Assembly: GCA_964500675.1 (NCBI GenBank)
Contig: CAZCNY010000012.1
Coordinates: 41,377-105,376, forward strand
Length of the DNA stretch: 64,000 nucleotides
Direction of reading: 5' to 3'
Source of the DNA: CAMLJR01 sp964500675
GTDB taxonomy: Bacteria; Pseudomonadota; Gammaproteobacteria; Pseudomonadales; CAMLJR01
Under the pieces are notes generated by a model that saw only the letters and a list, made by a program, of their open reading frames with translations, was not told where the DNA came from and did not search any database. Numbering within the stretch: the stretch's first letter is position 1; each line of letters opens with the position of its first letter. This document shows, in pieces, positions 1 through 6,496 of this stretch. Position numbers and translations under genes: made by a program.

Positions 1-424
1 TGTAGCAAGTGTGATCCCGTCGGTTGCGGATGTTTATCTGGAATTGCAAAAGGCGTTAAGCAGCGATGTCGATCGACAGGCGCTCGGCCGCAGCACGACT
101 GAATTTTGCGAGCTCGCTATGCGGCGCATGATTTCTTTTCGTGACGCGGGCAATAACCATCGGTTTTTCGATATCCATTTCGGACCATTCCAGCGCGACC
201 CCTATCCCAGTATTGAGGCGTTATACGGTTTTCTAGGCGCTGCACTCAGCGCCGACGCGCGCGCAAACATGCAAGCGTGGCAGCGCAAAAAACCGCGCGA
301 AGAAAATGGTTACGCGCGTACTCAGCCTGCTGATTTTGGTTTGAACGCCGAAGCCTTGCGCAAGCGATTTAAATTTTATTCCGATCGCTTCGGAATAACC
401 GCTGCTGCAACAGATCGAGTGTGA
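1..424 (+). CDS. Sulfotransferase family protein, C-terminal part (cut by window edge)
   Basis: The frame is open to the left edge of the window (first full codon at position 2), so only the last ~140 residues are visible; a GTG at position 11 need not be the start. The pattern RFFDIHFGPFQRDP, then SIEALYGFLGAALS, then DFGLNAEALRKRF.. is the C-terminal part of PAPS-dependent sulfotransferases of the Sulfotransferase_3 type, where the last helices close over the acceptor. The PAPS-binding P-loop would lie upstream, outside the window, so activity cannot be judged. The next gene starts 9 bases after the stop and is probably co-transcribed. The family call is fairly secure; the acceptor substrate is unknown. 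Confidence 0.75.
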   Translation, partial: VASVIPSVADVYLELQKALSSDVDRQALGRSTTEFCELAMRRMISFRDAGNNHRFFDIHFGPFQRDPYPSIEALYGFLGAALSADARANMQAWQRKKPREENGYARTQPADFGLNAEALRKRFKFYSDRFGITAAATDRV

Positions 425-433
425 GGAGAAAAA

Positions 434-1471
434 ATGATAAGCGACGAACAAATGATGGGCGGTCTTACGCTCGAGCATGATTTGGTTTTTGCAAACCAAC
501 CCGCGACTCCCGGCATGCGCGAAAGCACGTCGGTTTGGCTTTACGAAGAAAATGGCGCATTCGGATTTCCGCGTTTCGGTATCGAGGCAGAAGCATCATC
601 GTGGAGTAACCGTCGAGTCCAGAGTAATTTTGCGATGGCGGGCGGGCGCATCATGAACGGCGCCGGCACGGGTGTAGCCCATTCGCCGTTTGGCCCAGAC
701 GGTCGTCCGACTGTATTCGGTGCAGGTCCGCTATCGTTTCGCTGCATCGAACCTTTTCGCCAATGGGTGACGACGTGGAATGGCAGCGTGATCGATGGAA
801 CGGTGGAGCGGCAGATCGCTAAAACCCTCGATCTTGAAAAACGCATTCCCGCGAAATTTGAAATCGAACTCACCATGGCAGCGCCGGCTTGGGTGCAAGA
901 CAACTCACCGGAAAAAGTGGCGCAAATGTCCGCGGCTGATGCGATCGATGCAGGCAACATGGGCATCGGTTGGCGCTTCGAGCAACTCTTGCGCGGCGAA
1001 GGCACATTCACGATCGACGGCGAAACACGATCTTTTAACGCGGTGGGGCTTCGCATCAAGCGTCAAAGCTTGCGTCCGATGGCCGGGTTTCGAGGGCATT
1101 GCTGGCAGTCGGCGATATTTCCTGACGGCCGCGGTTTTGGTTGCATCACCTATCCACCACGCGAAGATGGATATCGTTTTAACGAAGCGTTCGTTTACCT
1201 CGATGGAAAAATGTATCCGGCCAAAGCCAGCAAGGTACCGTGGCTGCGTCGCATCGTCGGAGAAGGCGATGATGTTTCGCTGGAGCTGGAGTCGGAACTT
1301 GGCGTTACGCGCATCGATGGGTTGACCACGCTGTCCACTTTTCGTGTTGGCAACCCCGATATCGGCGGCCTCAATTTGCATCAGGGTGGCGCTAAATATC
1401 GCTGGGATGGCCAGACTGCCCTGGGCATGATCGAGCGCTCGAGCCACGAGAGTCTGACGACGATCGGTTAA
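434..1471 (+). CDS. Hypothetical protein, possible two-domain AttH/CrtC-like lipocalin fold
   Basis: A 345-residue soluble protein with no signal peptide or membrane segment. An AGGAG-type ribosome site (GAGGAGA) sits 4-10 bases before the ATG. It is rich in short beta-type stretches (SVWLYEENGAFGFPRFGIEA, GRIMNGAGTG, FRGHCWQSAIFPDGRGFGCI). This resembles uncharacterised proteins found beside sulfotransferases and DUF2889 genes in environmental proteobacteria, whose fold I think is related to AttH/CrtC hydratase-type double lipocalin barrels; this is recalled, not demonstrated. It follows the sulfotransferase gene by 9 bases, suggesting a shared lipid, steroid or aromatic substrate. No catalytic motif can be named. 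Confidence 0.6.
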   Translation: MISDEQMMGGLTLEHDLVFANQPATPGMRESTSVWLYEENGAFGFPRFGIEAEASSWSNRRVQSNFAMAGGRIMNGAGTGVAHSPFGPDGRPTVFGAGPLSFRCIEPFRQWVTTWNGSVIDGTVERQIAKTLDLEKRIPAKFEIELTMAAPAWVQDNSPEKVAQMSAADAIDAGNMGIGWRFEQLLRGEGTFTIDGETRSFNAVGLRIKRQSLRPMAGFRGHCWQSAIFPDGRGFGCITYPPREDGYRFNEAFVYLDGKMYPAKASKVPWLRRIVGEGDDVSLELESELGVTRIDGLTTLSTFRVGNPDIGGLNLHQGGAKYRWDGQTALGMIERSSHESLTTIG

Positions 1472-1500
1472 CATTCAGCGATGACACGATACCTATCGGG

Positions 1501-1602
1501 GCTTCAATTGCCCGTGCTTCGATTGTCCGTGCTTCAATGGCCAGTGCTTCAATTCCAGAGATTTAATTCCAAAGATTTAATTCCAGAGATTTAATTTCTA
1601 GG
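1501..1602 (+). repeat. Tandem repeat: four 15-mers followed by three 14-mers
   Basis: The gap between the 434-1471 gene and the cupin gene is almost entirely a degenerate minisatellite. Four units of the type GCTTCAATTGCCCGT (1501, 1516, 1531, 1546) grade into three units of the type ATTTAATTCCAGAG (1561, 1575, 1589). The last unit ends about 35 bases before the cupin start codon and its ribosome site. No conserved reading frame spans it. Confidence 0.8.
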
Positions 1603-1638
1603 GCTTTCATTAAAAATTAAATACGGGAGAAAAATATC

Positions 1639-2100
1639 GTGAAAAAAGCAGTCATCGATCCAGCGGCAGCGACGCTGGGCGCCAGCTATCCGCCGCCGCA
1701 CAATGAACCCTGTGCGGGCAGAAAAACCTGGGCACTCACGCGTCAGTTCGGGCTCAGCCAATTTGGCGTCAATCGTGTTGAACTGCTGCCGGGCTCTTGG
1801 TCGACGCAGCGTCATTGGCACAGGACCTGCGACGAGGTTGTGGTTGTAATTTCGGGCGAGTTGGTGCTCGTTACCGACGACGGAGAAGAAGTGCTTCGCG
1901 CCGGCGACTGCGTCGGTTTTAAAGCGGGTGTGCCGAATGCGCATCACTTGCAGAATCGCAGCGATGAAGTCGCCGTTTTTTTTGATGTCGGTGGTCGCGA
2001 CTTATGGGACGTCTCAACTTTTCCGGATATCGATATCGAGGCTCGTCCACAGATCGAGATCAAATTCCGCCCGATAAAAAAGGCGAAATCGAATGATTGA
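1639..2100 (+). CDS. Cupin domain protein
   Basis: A 153-residue single-domain cupin starting with GTG, preceded by GGGAGA 8 bases upstream. Cupin motif 1 is visible around residues 58-75 (RHWHRTCDEVVVVISGEL) with the metal-binding His and Glu, and motif 2 around 85-105 (AGDCVGFKAGVPNAHHLQN). This is the layout of small metal-binding cupin_2 proteins (isomerases, dioxygenases or sugar/ligand binders). Its stop overlaps the start of the downstream glutathione transferase-like gene by 8 bases, so the two are translationally coupled. The substrate cannot be inferred. Confidence 0.85.
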   Translation: MKKAVIDPAAATLGASYPPPHNEPCAGRKTWALTRQFGLSQFGVNRVELLPGSWSTQRHWHRTCDEVVVVISGELVLVTDDGEEVLRAGDCVGFKAGVPNAHHLQNRSDEVAVFFDVGGRDLWDVSTFPDIDIEARPQIEIKFRPIKKAKSND

Positions 2101-2764
2101 GCTCTACTATCTTCCATCACCCAACGGACGCAAAATCAGTATCGCGCTGGAAGAGATGGCTATCCCTTACGAAGTCAAAGTCGTCAATATTTTCGAATAC
2201 GAAGCGCAGAGCCCGGCTTATCTCAAGATTTGTCCGAACGGCAGAATCCCGGCGATCGTTGATCGTGTTTCGGAAAGCGAGCAAATTCCGGTTTTTGAGT
2301 CGGGCGCAATATTGCAATACCTCGGGCGAAAATCAGGGCTGTTTTACCCGCTGATCTCCGAAGCTAAACGCGCGTGGGTGGACTCGTGGATTTTCTGGCA
2401 GATGTCCGGGCTCGGCCCCATGTCCGGCCAAATTACGTGGTTCAAGCGCGCCGCTGAAAAACCGGGTCGCGATCCGATCGAAACTTCGCTAGCGATCCAT
2501 CGCTTTACGAAAGAAACCAAGCGGCTATACAGCGTGCTTGAGCGCCAGCTCGACGGTCGAGATTACCTATGCGATGCGTATTCAATTGCCGATATGGCGA
2601 GTTGGCCGTGGGTGGAGCAATACGCCAGTCATGTGGGCGGTTTGATAAACTACCCGGCGATACATGCCTGGCACGCACGCATCGCAGCGCGTCCTGCTGT
2701 CCAGCGCGCCATGCAGGTGGGACTCGACCAAATACACACGCCGCCTTCTTTTAAAAATCCGTGA
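2093..2764 (+). CDS. Glutathione S-transferase-like protein (YfcG/YghU type)
   Basis: A 223-residue protein with the thioredoxin-fold N-terminal GST domain (residues ~1-82) and an all-helical C-terminal domain (~90-210). Visible motifs are the N-terminal strand followed by SPNGRKISIALEE, the NGRIPAI loop with its cis-Pro, and the glutathione gamma-Glu recognition motif ESGAILQYL. YLCDAYSIADM is the N-capping/hydrophobic staple region of the C-terminal domain. Ser/Asn near the N-terminus as in YfcG/YghU suggests a disulfide-bond reductase or a detoxifying GST rather than a Tyr-type enzyme. Overlap with the cupin gene indicates one operon. Confidence 0.88.
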   Translation: MIELYYLPSPNGRKISIALEEMAIPYEVKVVNIFEYEAQSPAYLKICPNGRIPAIVDRVSESEQIPVFESGAILQYLGRKSGLFYPLISEAKRAWVDSWIFWQMSGLGPMSGQITWFKRAAEKPGRDPIETSLAIHRFTKETKRLYSVLERQLDGRDYLCDAYSIADMASWPWVEQYASHVGGLINYPAIHAWHARIAARPAVQRAMQVGLDQIHTPPSFKNP

Positions 2765-3125
2765 CGGTGATTACCGGCAGTGGACAGAAATGGACCGCGC
2801 CGCTACACCTGTTATTGCAGGTTAAAAACACCAAGGCAGCGGCATCGCTGTTGTGCCAAAGACAAATCGTGTTTTAGCAGGGCTCATCATCTCGCCTCTC
2901 CTTTAAATGAGAGCAAAAAATTACCGGGTATTCTTGATCGAATGGGGTGGGCTTATTTCGACACACGCGAAAATTATTTTCATTCGGTTAAACGTCGACC
3001 GGGTTGAGCGTGTTCCCGCTGCTACGCCACGCAGCCACGATTTTGAGTAGACTGTCGTCAATAGTTTCACTAACGCTTGTGTCGGAAGGTATGGTTGAAG
3101 ACATGCAGCACGGAGAAAATTTTTT
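2765..3125. other. Intergenic stretch with no recognisable gene
   Basis: About 360 bases between the GST-like gene and the DUF2889 gene. Short open frames exist but none has a convincing start, composition or recognisable sequence. A GGAG at 3112-3115 serves the GTG start at 3126. No terminator hairpin with a T-run was seen. Confidence 0.6.
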
Positions 3126-4118
3126 GTGAACGAAATTGTAACGAGTCCGCCACGACAATCAGCGGGATCAGCTCCGCTGCGCGTACCTGGATCTGTGCGC
3201 CGCACCTCGACCATCGATATCTCCTGGCCGCAAGGGTTTGGTCACAACAGTCGCGCGGTTGGGCGCGCACGCGATATTTTCACGCCGCGCTCCGGCGGTG
3301 CTCCCATCGTGCACGCGGAAGACAGTTTCATCGCTGCGCTCACTGCCGATCGCCGTATCGTTTCTATCGAATCGACGCCGCCACGGTCCGCGCTGAGTCG
3401 ACTTGTCGGCGCGCGCGGCGGTGGGCATTTGCGCAAGCTTTTGCAAGAGATCATTCCCGACGAGTTGAAGAATGCCGCGCCGCTGTATTTGATTCTCGAT
3501 GATATTTCCGGCGCCAGCCTGGTCTCGGCGTGGGCGTGGTCGCACTGGAATCCCAATTGGCTCGAAAACTCCCAAACGACTGCCGAGCTGCAAAAAACGC
3601 TCGCGAGTATGGAAGGCGTCTGCATCGGTTTCGCGCCGGGATCGAGCGCATTGTCGTTGAGCGCCGATAACGCGACGGGCGCACCGGTGCCGGATTTGCG
3701 TCGCGCGGATGATCTCGAAGGCTGGCACGCATTCACTGCACAAGATGGAAATGTCGGCATGCGTCGCGCGCGCCGCATGGATATATGGATCGATGATGTG
3801 CTCGTCATCGATGCAGCATTTCAAGACAGCGCCACCACGCCAGCGGGCGGACGCGCCGCGATACACGAGTATCGCCTGCGCGTAACCGCTGATCCGCTAT
3901 CGATGCGCGTGCTGTCGATTCACGCGGAGCCGCGCATCCTGCCGCACGCAGAGTGTCCGTCGGCGGTGAACAATATGTCTCGACTCGTTGGCACAACGCT
4001 GCTGGAGTTTCGCGAAAAAGTTCTCGCCGATCTGCGCGGCACGAATGGTTGCACTCATCTCAACGACGCGCTGCGCGCACTCGCCGATGTGCCGATGCTG
4101 ATGCGCTATCTGAATTAA
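3126..4118 (+). CDS. DUF2889 family protein
   Basis: A 330-residue protein starting with GTG behind a GGAGA site. It has the DUF2889 signature: an N-terminal RRTSTIDISWP segment, a middle part ending in the conserved HAEPRILPHAECP, and a C-terminal CTHLNDALRALADVP. The function of the family is unknown; members commonly sit among steroid, terpene or aromatic catabolic genes. Conserved His and Cys residues (HAE.., CTHLND) could bind metal, which is inference. It is separated by ~360 bases from the GST-like gene, so co-regulation with the upstream cluster is only suggested by position. Confidence 0.8.
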   Translation: MNEIVTSPPRQSAGSAPLRVPGSVRRTSTIDISWPQGFGHNSRAVGRARDIFTPRSGGAPIVHAEDSFIAALTADRRIVSIESTPPRSALSRLVGARGGGHLRKLLQEIIPDELKNAAPLYLILDDISGASLVSAWAWSHWNPNWLENSQTTAELQKTLASMEGVCIGFAPGSSALSLSADNATGAPVPDLRRADDLEGWHAFTAQDGNVGMRRARRMDIWIDDVLVIDAAFQDSATTPAGGRAAIHEYRLRVTADPLSMRVLSIHAEPRILPHAECPSAVNNMSRLVGTTLLEFREKVLADLRGTNGCTHLNDALRALADVPMLMRYLN

Positions 4119-4178
4119 TGGCAGCGCCGCCATTTCACAGAATGGCGCGCGGTGAGATTTCTGCGGCAAACCTTTCGA

Positions 4179-4247
4179 GTAGGGCGCAATAAACGAAGTG
4201 CATTGCGCCGAGATGCGGCGTATTACGCTTTCGCTAATATGCCCTAC
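4179..4247 (+). repeat. Palindromic intergenic repeat, copy 1 (upstream of OLD gene)
   Basis: A 69-bp element starting GTAGGGCGCAATAA and ending TAATATGCCCTAC, so its ends form terminal inverted repeats. The inside carries a second pair of complementary blocks (CATTGCGCCG and GGCGTATTACGC). A near-identical copy in the same orientation lies at 6049-6123, on the other side of the OLD-family gene. It resembles the REP/MITE-like dispersed repeats common between gammaproteobacterial genes. Confidence 0.85.
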
Positions 4248-4289
4248 GAGCTAATGCGCCCTGCAGGCTAACTATCAAGGAGTAATGGA

Positions 4290-6023
4290 ATGAGGATTAC
4301 AAGTTTTTCTGTTAATAACTACCGTGGAATCACGGGAGGAATAGATTGCAATCGAATTGACTTTGGCGGAATCAATACGCTCTTCATCTTTGGTCAAAAT
4401 AATACGGGGAAATCGACTTTTCTGAAGGCGTACGAGTTTTTTTATTTTGACACGAATCCTACACTTTCCGATTTTCACCGACAGTCTAAAGATAATTTCA
4501 TTGAAATTGAGATTGAAGTAGAGCTTGATGGCTGGGATAGACAAAGAATTGAAGAATCAGCGCCGAAGGCAAAAGAGAGCTACAAGGCTTATTTTATAGG
4601 GAATTGCCGATTAAAGCTGCGGAATGAATGGAGTTGGGAGGGCAGCAAGGCAAAGAAAAGAGCTTTTACGTGGAATCCAAATGATGCTGTTTTTGACGAA
4701 AAAGGGTATGCATCTGTAGGGTTACACACTGTATTTCAGTCGTGTCTTCCGAAGCCGATATTCATAAAAGCAATGCCTACTGAAGGGGAGGCTAAAAATA
4801 TATTAAATGAAGTTCTCAAGTCCGTAGCCGAATCACGTCTTAAGGATGCAGAGCTTGAGGAGTTAAGGGCGGCGCAGTCAAAAATTAAAGAGCTACAAGA
4901 TAAGATGTATAGCAAGGGGTCTATACAAAGATATGAAGACTCCGTCAATGAATATATGCAGGCACTTTTTCCTGATCTCAAGGTTGGCATCGAAGATGGT
5001 AAGGATCGGGTGGCATGGACTGAGAATAAGTTCGGGCGTGAATACGACATTTCATTTCAAAATATAAACAATCTTGGTGATGTTGATACTGCCTTGCCAA
5101 ACAATGTCGCACATGTTGGTCATGGAGCAATACGCACAGCGATATTTGCTCTACTTCTCATGAGGGACATAGCTGAGGAGTTTGAGCGCGTTGACGGTAG
5201 AAAAGATTATCTGGTTCTATTTGAAGAGCCAGAGCTATTCCTTTACCCCAAAGTGATTCGTGAGTTGCGCGAACTCATTTACAGGGTGAGTGCTGGAAAT
5301 ACTCCATATCAAGTTCTTTGCGCTTCACACTCTCCTTCAATGATAGATATCTCGAAGCTTAAGTCGTCGATAGTAAGACTGGAGAAGGAGGCAAGCTGCA
5401 CGCGTCTTTATCAGATTTCGGATCAGTTTTTAAAGGCTGCTTCAGGCGCAAAAACTGATACGGAATTTAAACAAGAAATGTACGAGGTTCTCCGATTTAA
5501 TCCGTATATTTGCGAAGCTTTTTATGCGGACGAGGTTGTGTTGGTTGAGGGGCCGACAGAGGAGGTAATATTAAGAGCTTATCTGCAAGAAATTCCTCAG
5601 GAGAAATTTTTCTTTATTTTAAATTGCGGTACTGTTACCAATATTCCTTTCTACCAAAAGGTGCTCTCACAATTCTCTATTCCGTATAGCATTATCTGTG
5701 ATACTGACAAGGCTAAGGTTATAGAGTGTGATCGTGATGGAAATCCAAAATTAGATTCCGGGATTCAGAAATCAATTTCCGATCAGTTTTTCTTGGATGC
5801 TGATGAGGGGAAGGCACACATATTCCGATGTCACGTCACTACATTTGAGCCCGCGCATCGAGACTCCAATATCCCCGAGAAATTTCGGATGCCTGATGGT
5901 TCGACTCAAGGAAAGCCTTTTGATGCCAACAGATACTGGAAGGAAATATTACGGCCCAACTTGAGTGATCCGAAAATTGGTTCAGTCCCAATTATATCTG
6001 CTATGAAAGTTATTGTTGGCTGA
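4290..6023 (+). CDS. OLD-family ATP-dependent nuclease (ATPase + TOPRIM), stand-alone
   Basis: A 577-residue class 1 OLD protein. The N-terminal ABC-type ATPase has Walker A GQNNTGKST (35-43), a signature-like GHGAIRTAIFALLL (~277-290), Walker B LVLFEEPE (308-315) and an H-loop ASHSP (345-349). The insert at ~180-225 is helical. The C-terminal TOPRIM domain shows the catalytic Glu in VLVEGPTEE (~417-425) and DTD at 471-473. OLD proteins degrade or nick DNA; GajA of Gabija is a member, but no GajB/UvrD-like helicase gene follows here. A strong AAGGAG lies 7 bases before the ATG. The gene is visibly A+T-richer than its neighbours and lies between two direct copies of a palindromic repeat, which suggests acquisition. 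An anti-phage role is likely but unproven. Confidence 0.88.
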   Translation: MRITSFSVNNYRGITGGIDCNRIDFGGINTLFIFGQNNTGKSTFLKAYEFFYFDTNPTLSDFHRQSKDNFIEIEIEVELDGWDRQRIEESAPKAKESYKAYFIGNCRLKLRNEWSWEGSKAKKRAFTWNPNDAVFDEKGYASVGLHTVFQSCLPKPIFIKAMPTEGEAKNILNEVLKSVAESRLKDAELEELRAAQSKIKELQDKMYSKGSIQRYEDSVNEYMQALFPDLKVGIEDGKDRVAWTENKFGREYDISFQNINNLGDVDTALPNNVAHVGHGAIRTAIFALLLMRDIAEEFERVDGRKDYLVLFEEPELFLYPKVIRELRELIYRVSAGNTPYQVLCASHSPSMIDISKLKSSIVRLEKEASCTRLYQISDQFLKAASGAKTDTEFKQEMYEVLRFNPYICEAFYADEVVLVEGPTEEVILRAYLQEIPQEKFFFILNCGTVTNIPFYQKVLSQFSIPYSIICDTDKAKVIECDRDGNPKLDSGIQKSISDQFFLDADEGKAHIFRCHVTTFEPAHRDSNIPEKFRMPDGSTQGKPFDANRYWKEILRPNLSDPKIGSVPIISAMKVIVG

Positions 6024-6048
6024 TGGCTTTTCGTATGAAAACGAGCGA

Positions 6049-6123
6049 GTAGGGCGCAATAAATGAAATGCATTGCGCCGATGGTAGGGTGTGGCGTATT
6101 ACGCTGGCGCTAATACGCCCTAC
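6049..6123 (+). repeat. Palindromic intergenic repeat, copy 2 (downstream of OLD gene)
   Basis: A 75-bp copy of the element at 4179-4247 in the same orientation. It starts GTAGGGCGCAATAA and ends TAATACGCCCTAC, with a few extra bases (GGTAGGGT region) in the centre. It begins 26 bases after the stop codon of the OLD gene. Confidence 0.85.
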
Positions 6124-6138
6124 GAAATAACCAGGCAA

Positions 6139-6168
6139 TAAAAAAGGCGGCAATTGCCGCCTTTTTTG
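6139..6168. terminator. Bidirectional intrinsic terminator between OLD gene and gcvP
   Basis: A symmetrical hairpin AAGGCGGCAATTGCCGCCTT is flanked by A-runs on the left and T-runs on the right. It can therefore stop transcripts from the OLD gene (plus) and, at a distance, from gcvP (minus). Confidence 0.85.
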
Positions 6169-6182
6169 TAAACGGAAAACGA

Positions 6183-6303
6183 AGTTGGTAAATGCTCTCC
6201 CTGATTTTCGCGGGCCGCAAGACCCACAAAATAAAATGAAGTTGGTAAATACTCCGTCATTTCTTGAATAAGTCGTGCGTCAAAAAATAATTAGTTGGTA
6301 AAT
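6183..6303 (+). repeat. Three spaced copies of AGTTGGTAAAT
   Basis: The 11-mer AGTTGGTAAAT occurs exactly at 6183, 6240 and 6293, i.e. at intervals of 57 and 53 bases. The first two share GA in front and a CTC just behind. The intervening sequence is not repeated. This lies in the ~330-base gap between the terminator and the end of gcvP, which holds no gene I can support. Confidence 0.7.
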
Positions 6304-6496
6304 CTTTTTTTAAACAGTCATTTACGGCAGCCTGTCTTTCGGTAAAACGTTTTCAAGCGACAGACATAGAAAAACTAAATTTGATATTCCCCCATTTACA
6401 AAAGACGCTCTTGCTCGGATGGCAGCTTGAAGCCATTGGAGAAAAGCAAAAGGGAGTGGACACCGACAAAGCTGCCGTTCAACACAAACCTTTGTT

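Noticed and set aside
1501..1602. CRISPR array
   Set aside because: Units are contiguous 14-15-mers with no spacers; it is a tandem repeat.
2780..3007. 75-codon open frame after the GST-like gene
   Set aside because: Cys/Arg/His-rich with no ribosome site and no recognisable sequence; looks like chance.
4290..6023. Gabija (GajAB) system
   Set aside because: The OLD-type protein is GajA-like in layout but no UvrD-like GajB gene follows; the next features are a repeat, a terminator and gcvP.
6183..6303. Short CRISPR or attachment-site array
   Set aside because: Only three 11-base copies with unequal spacers, no leader and no cas genes.
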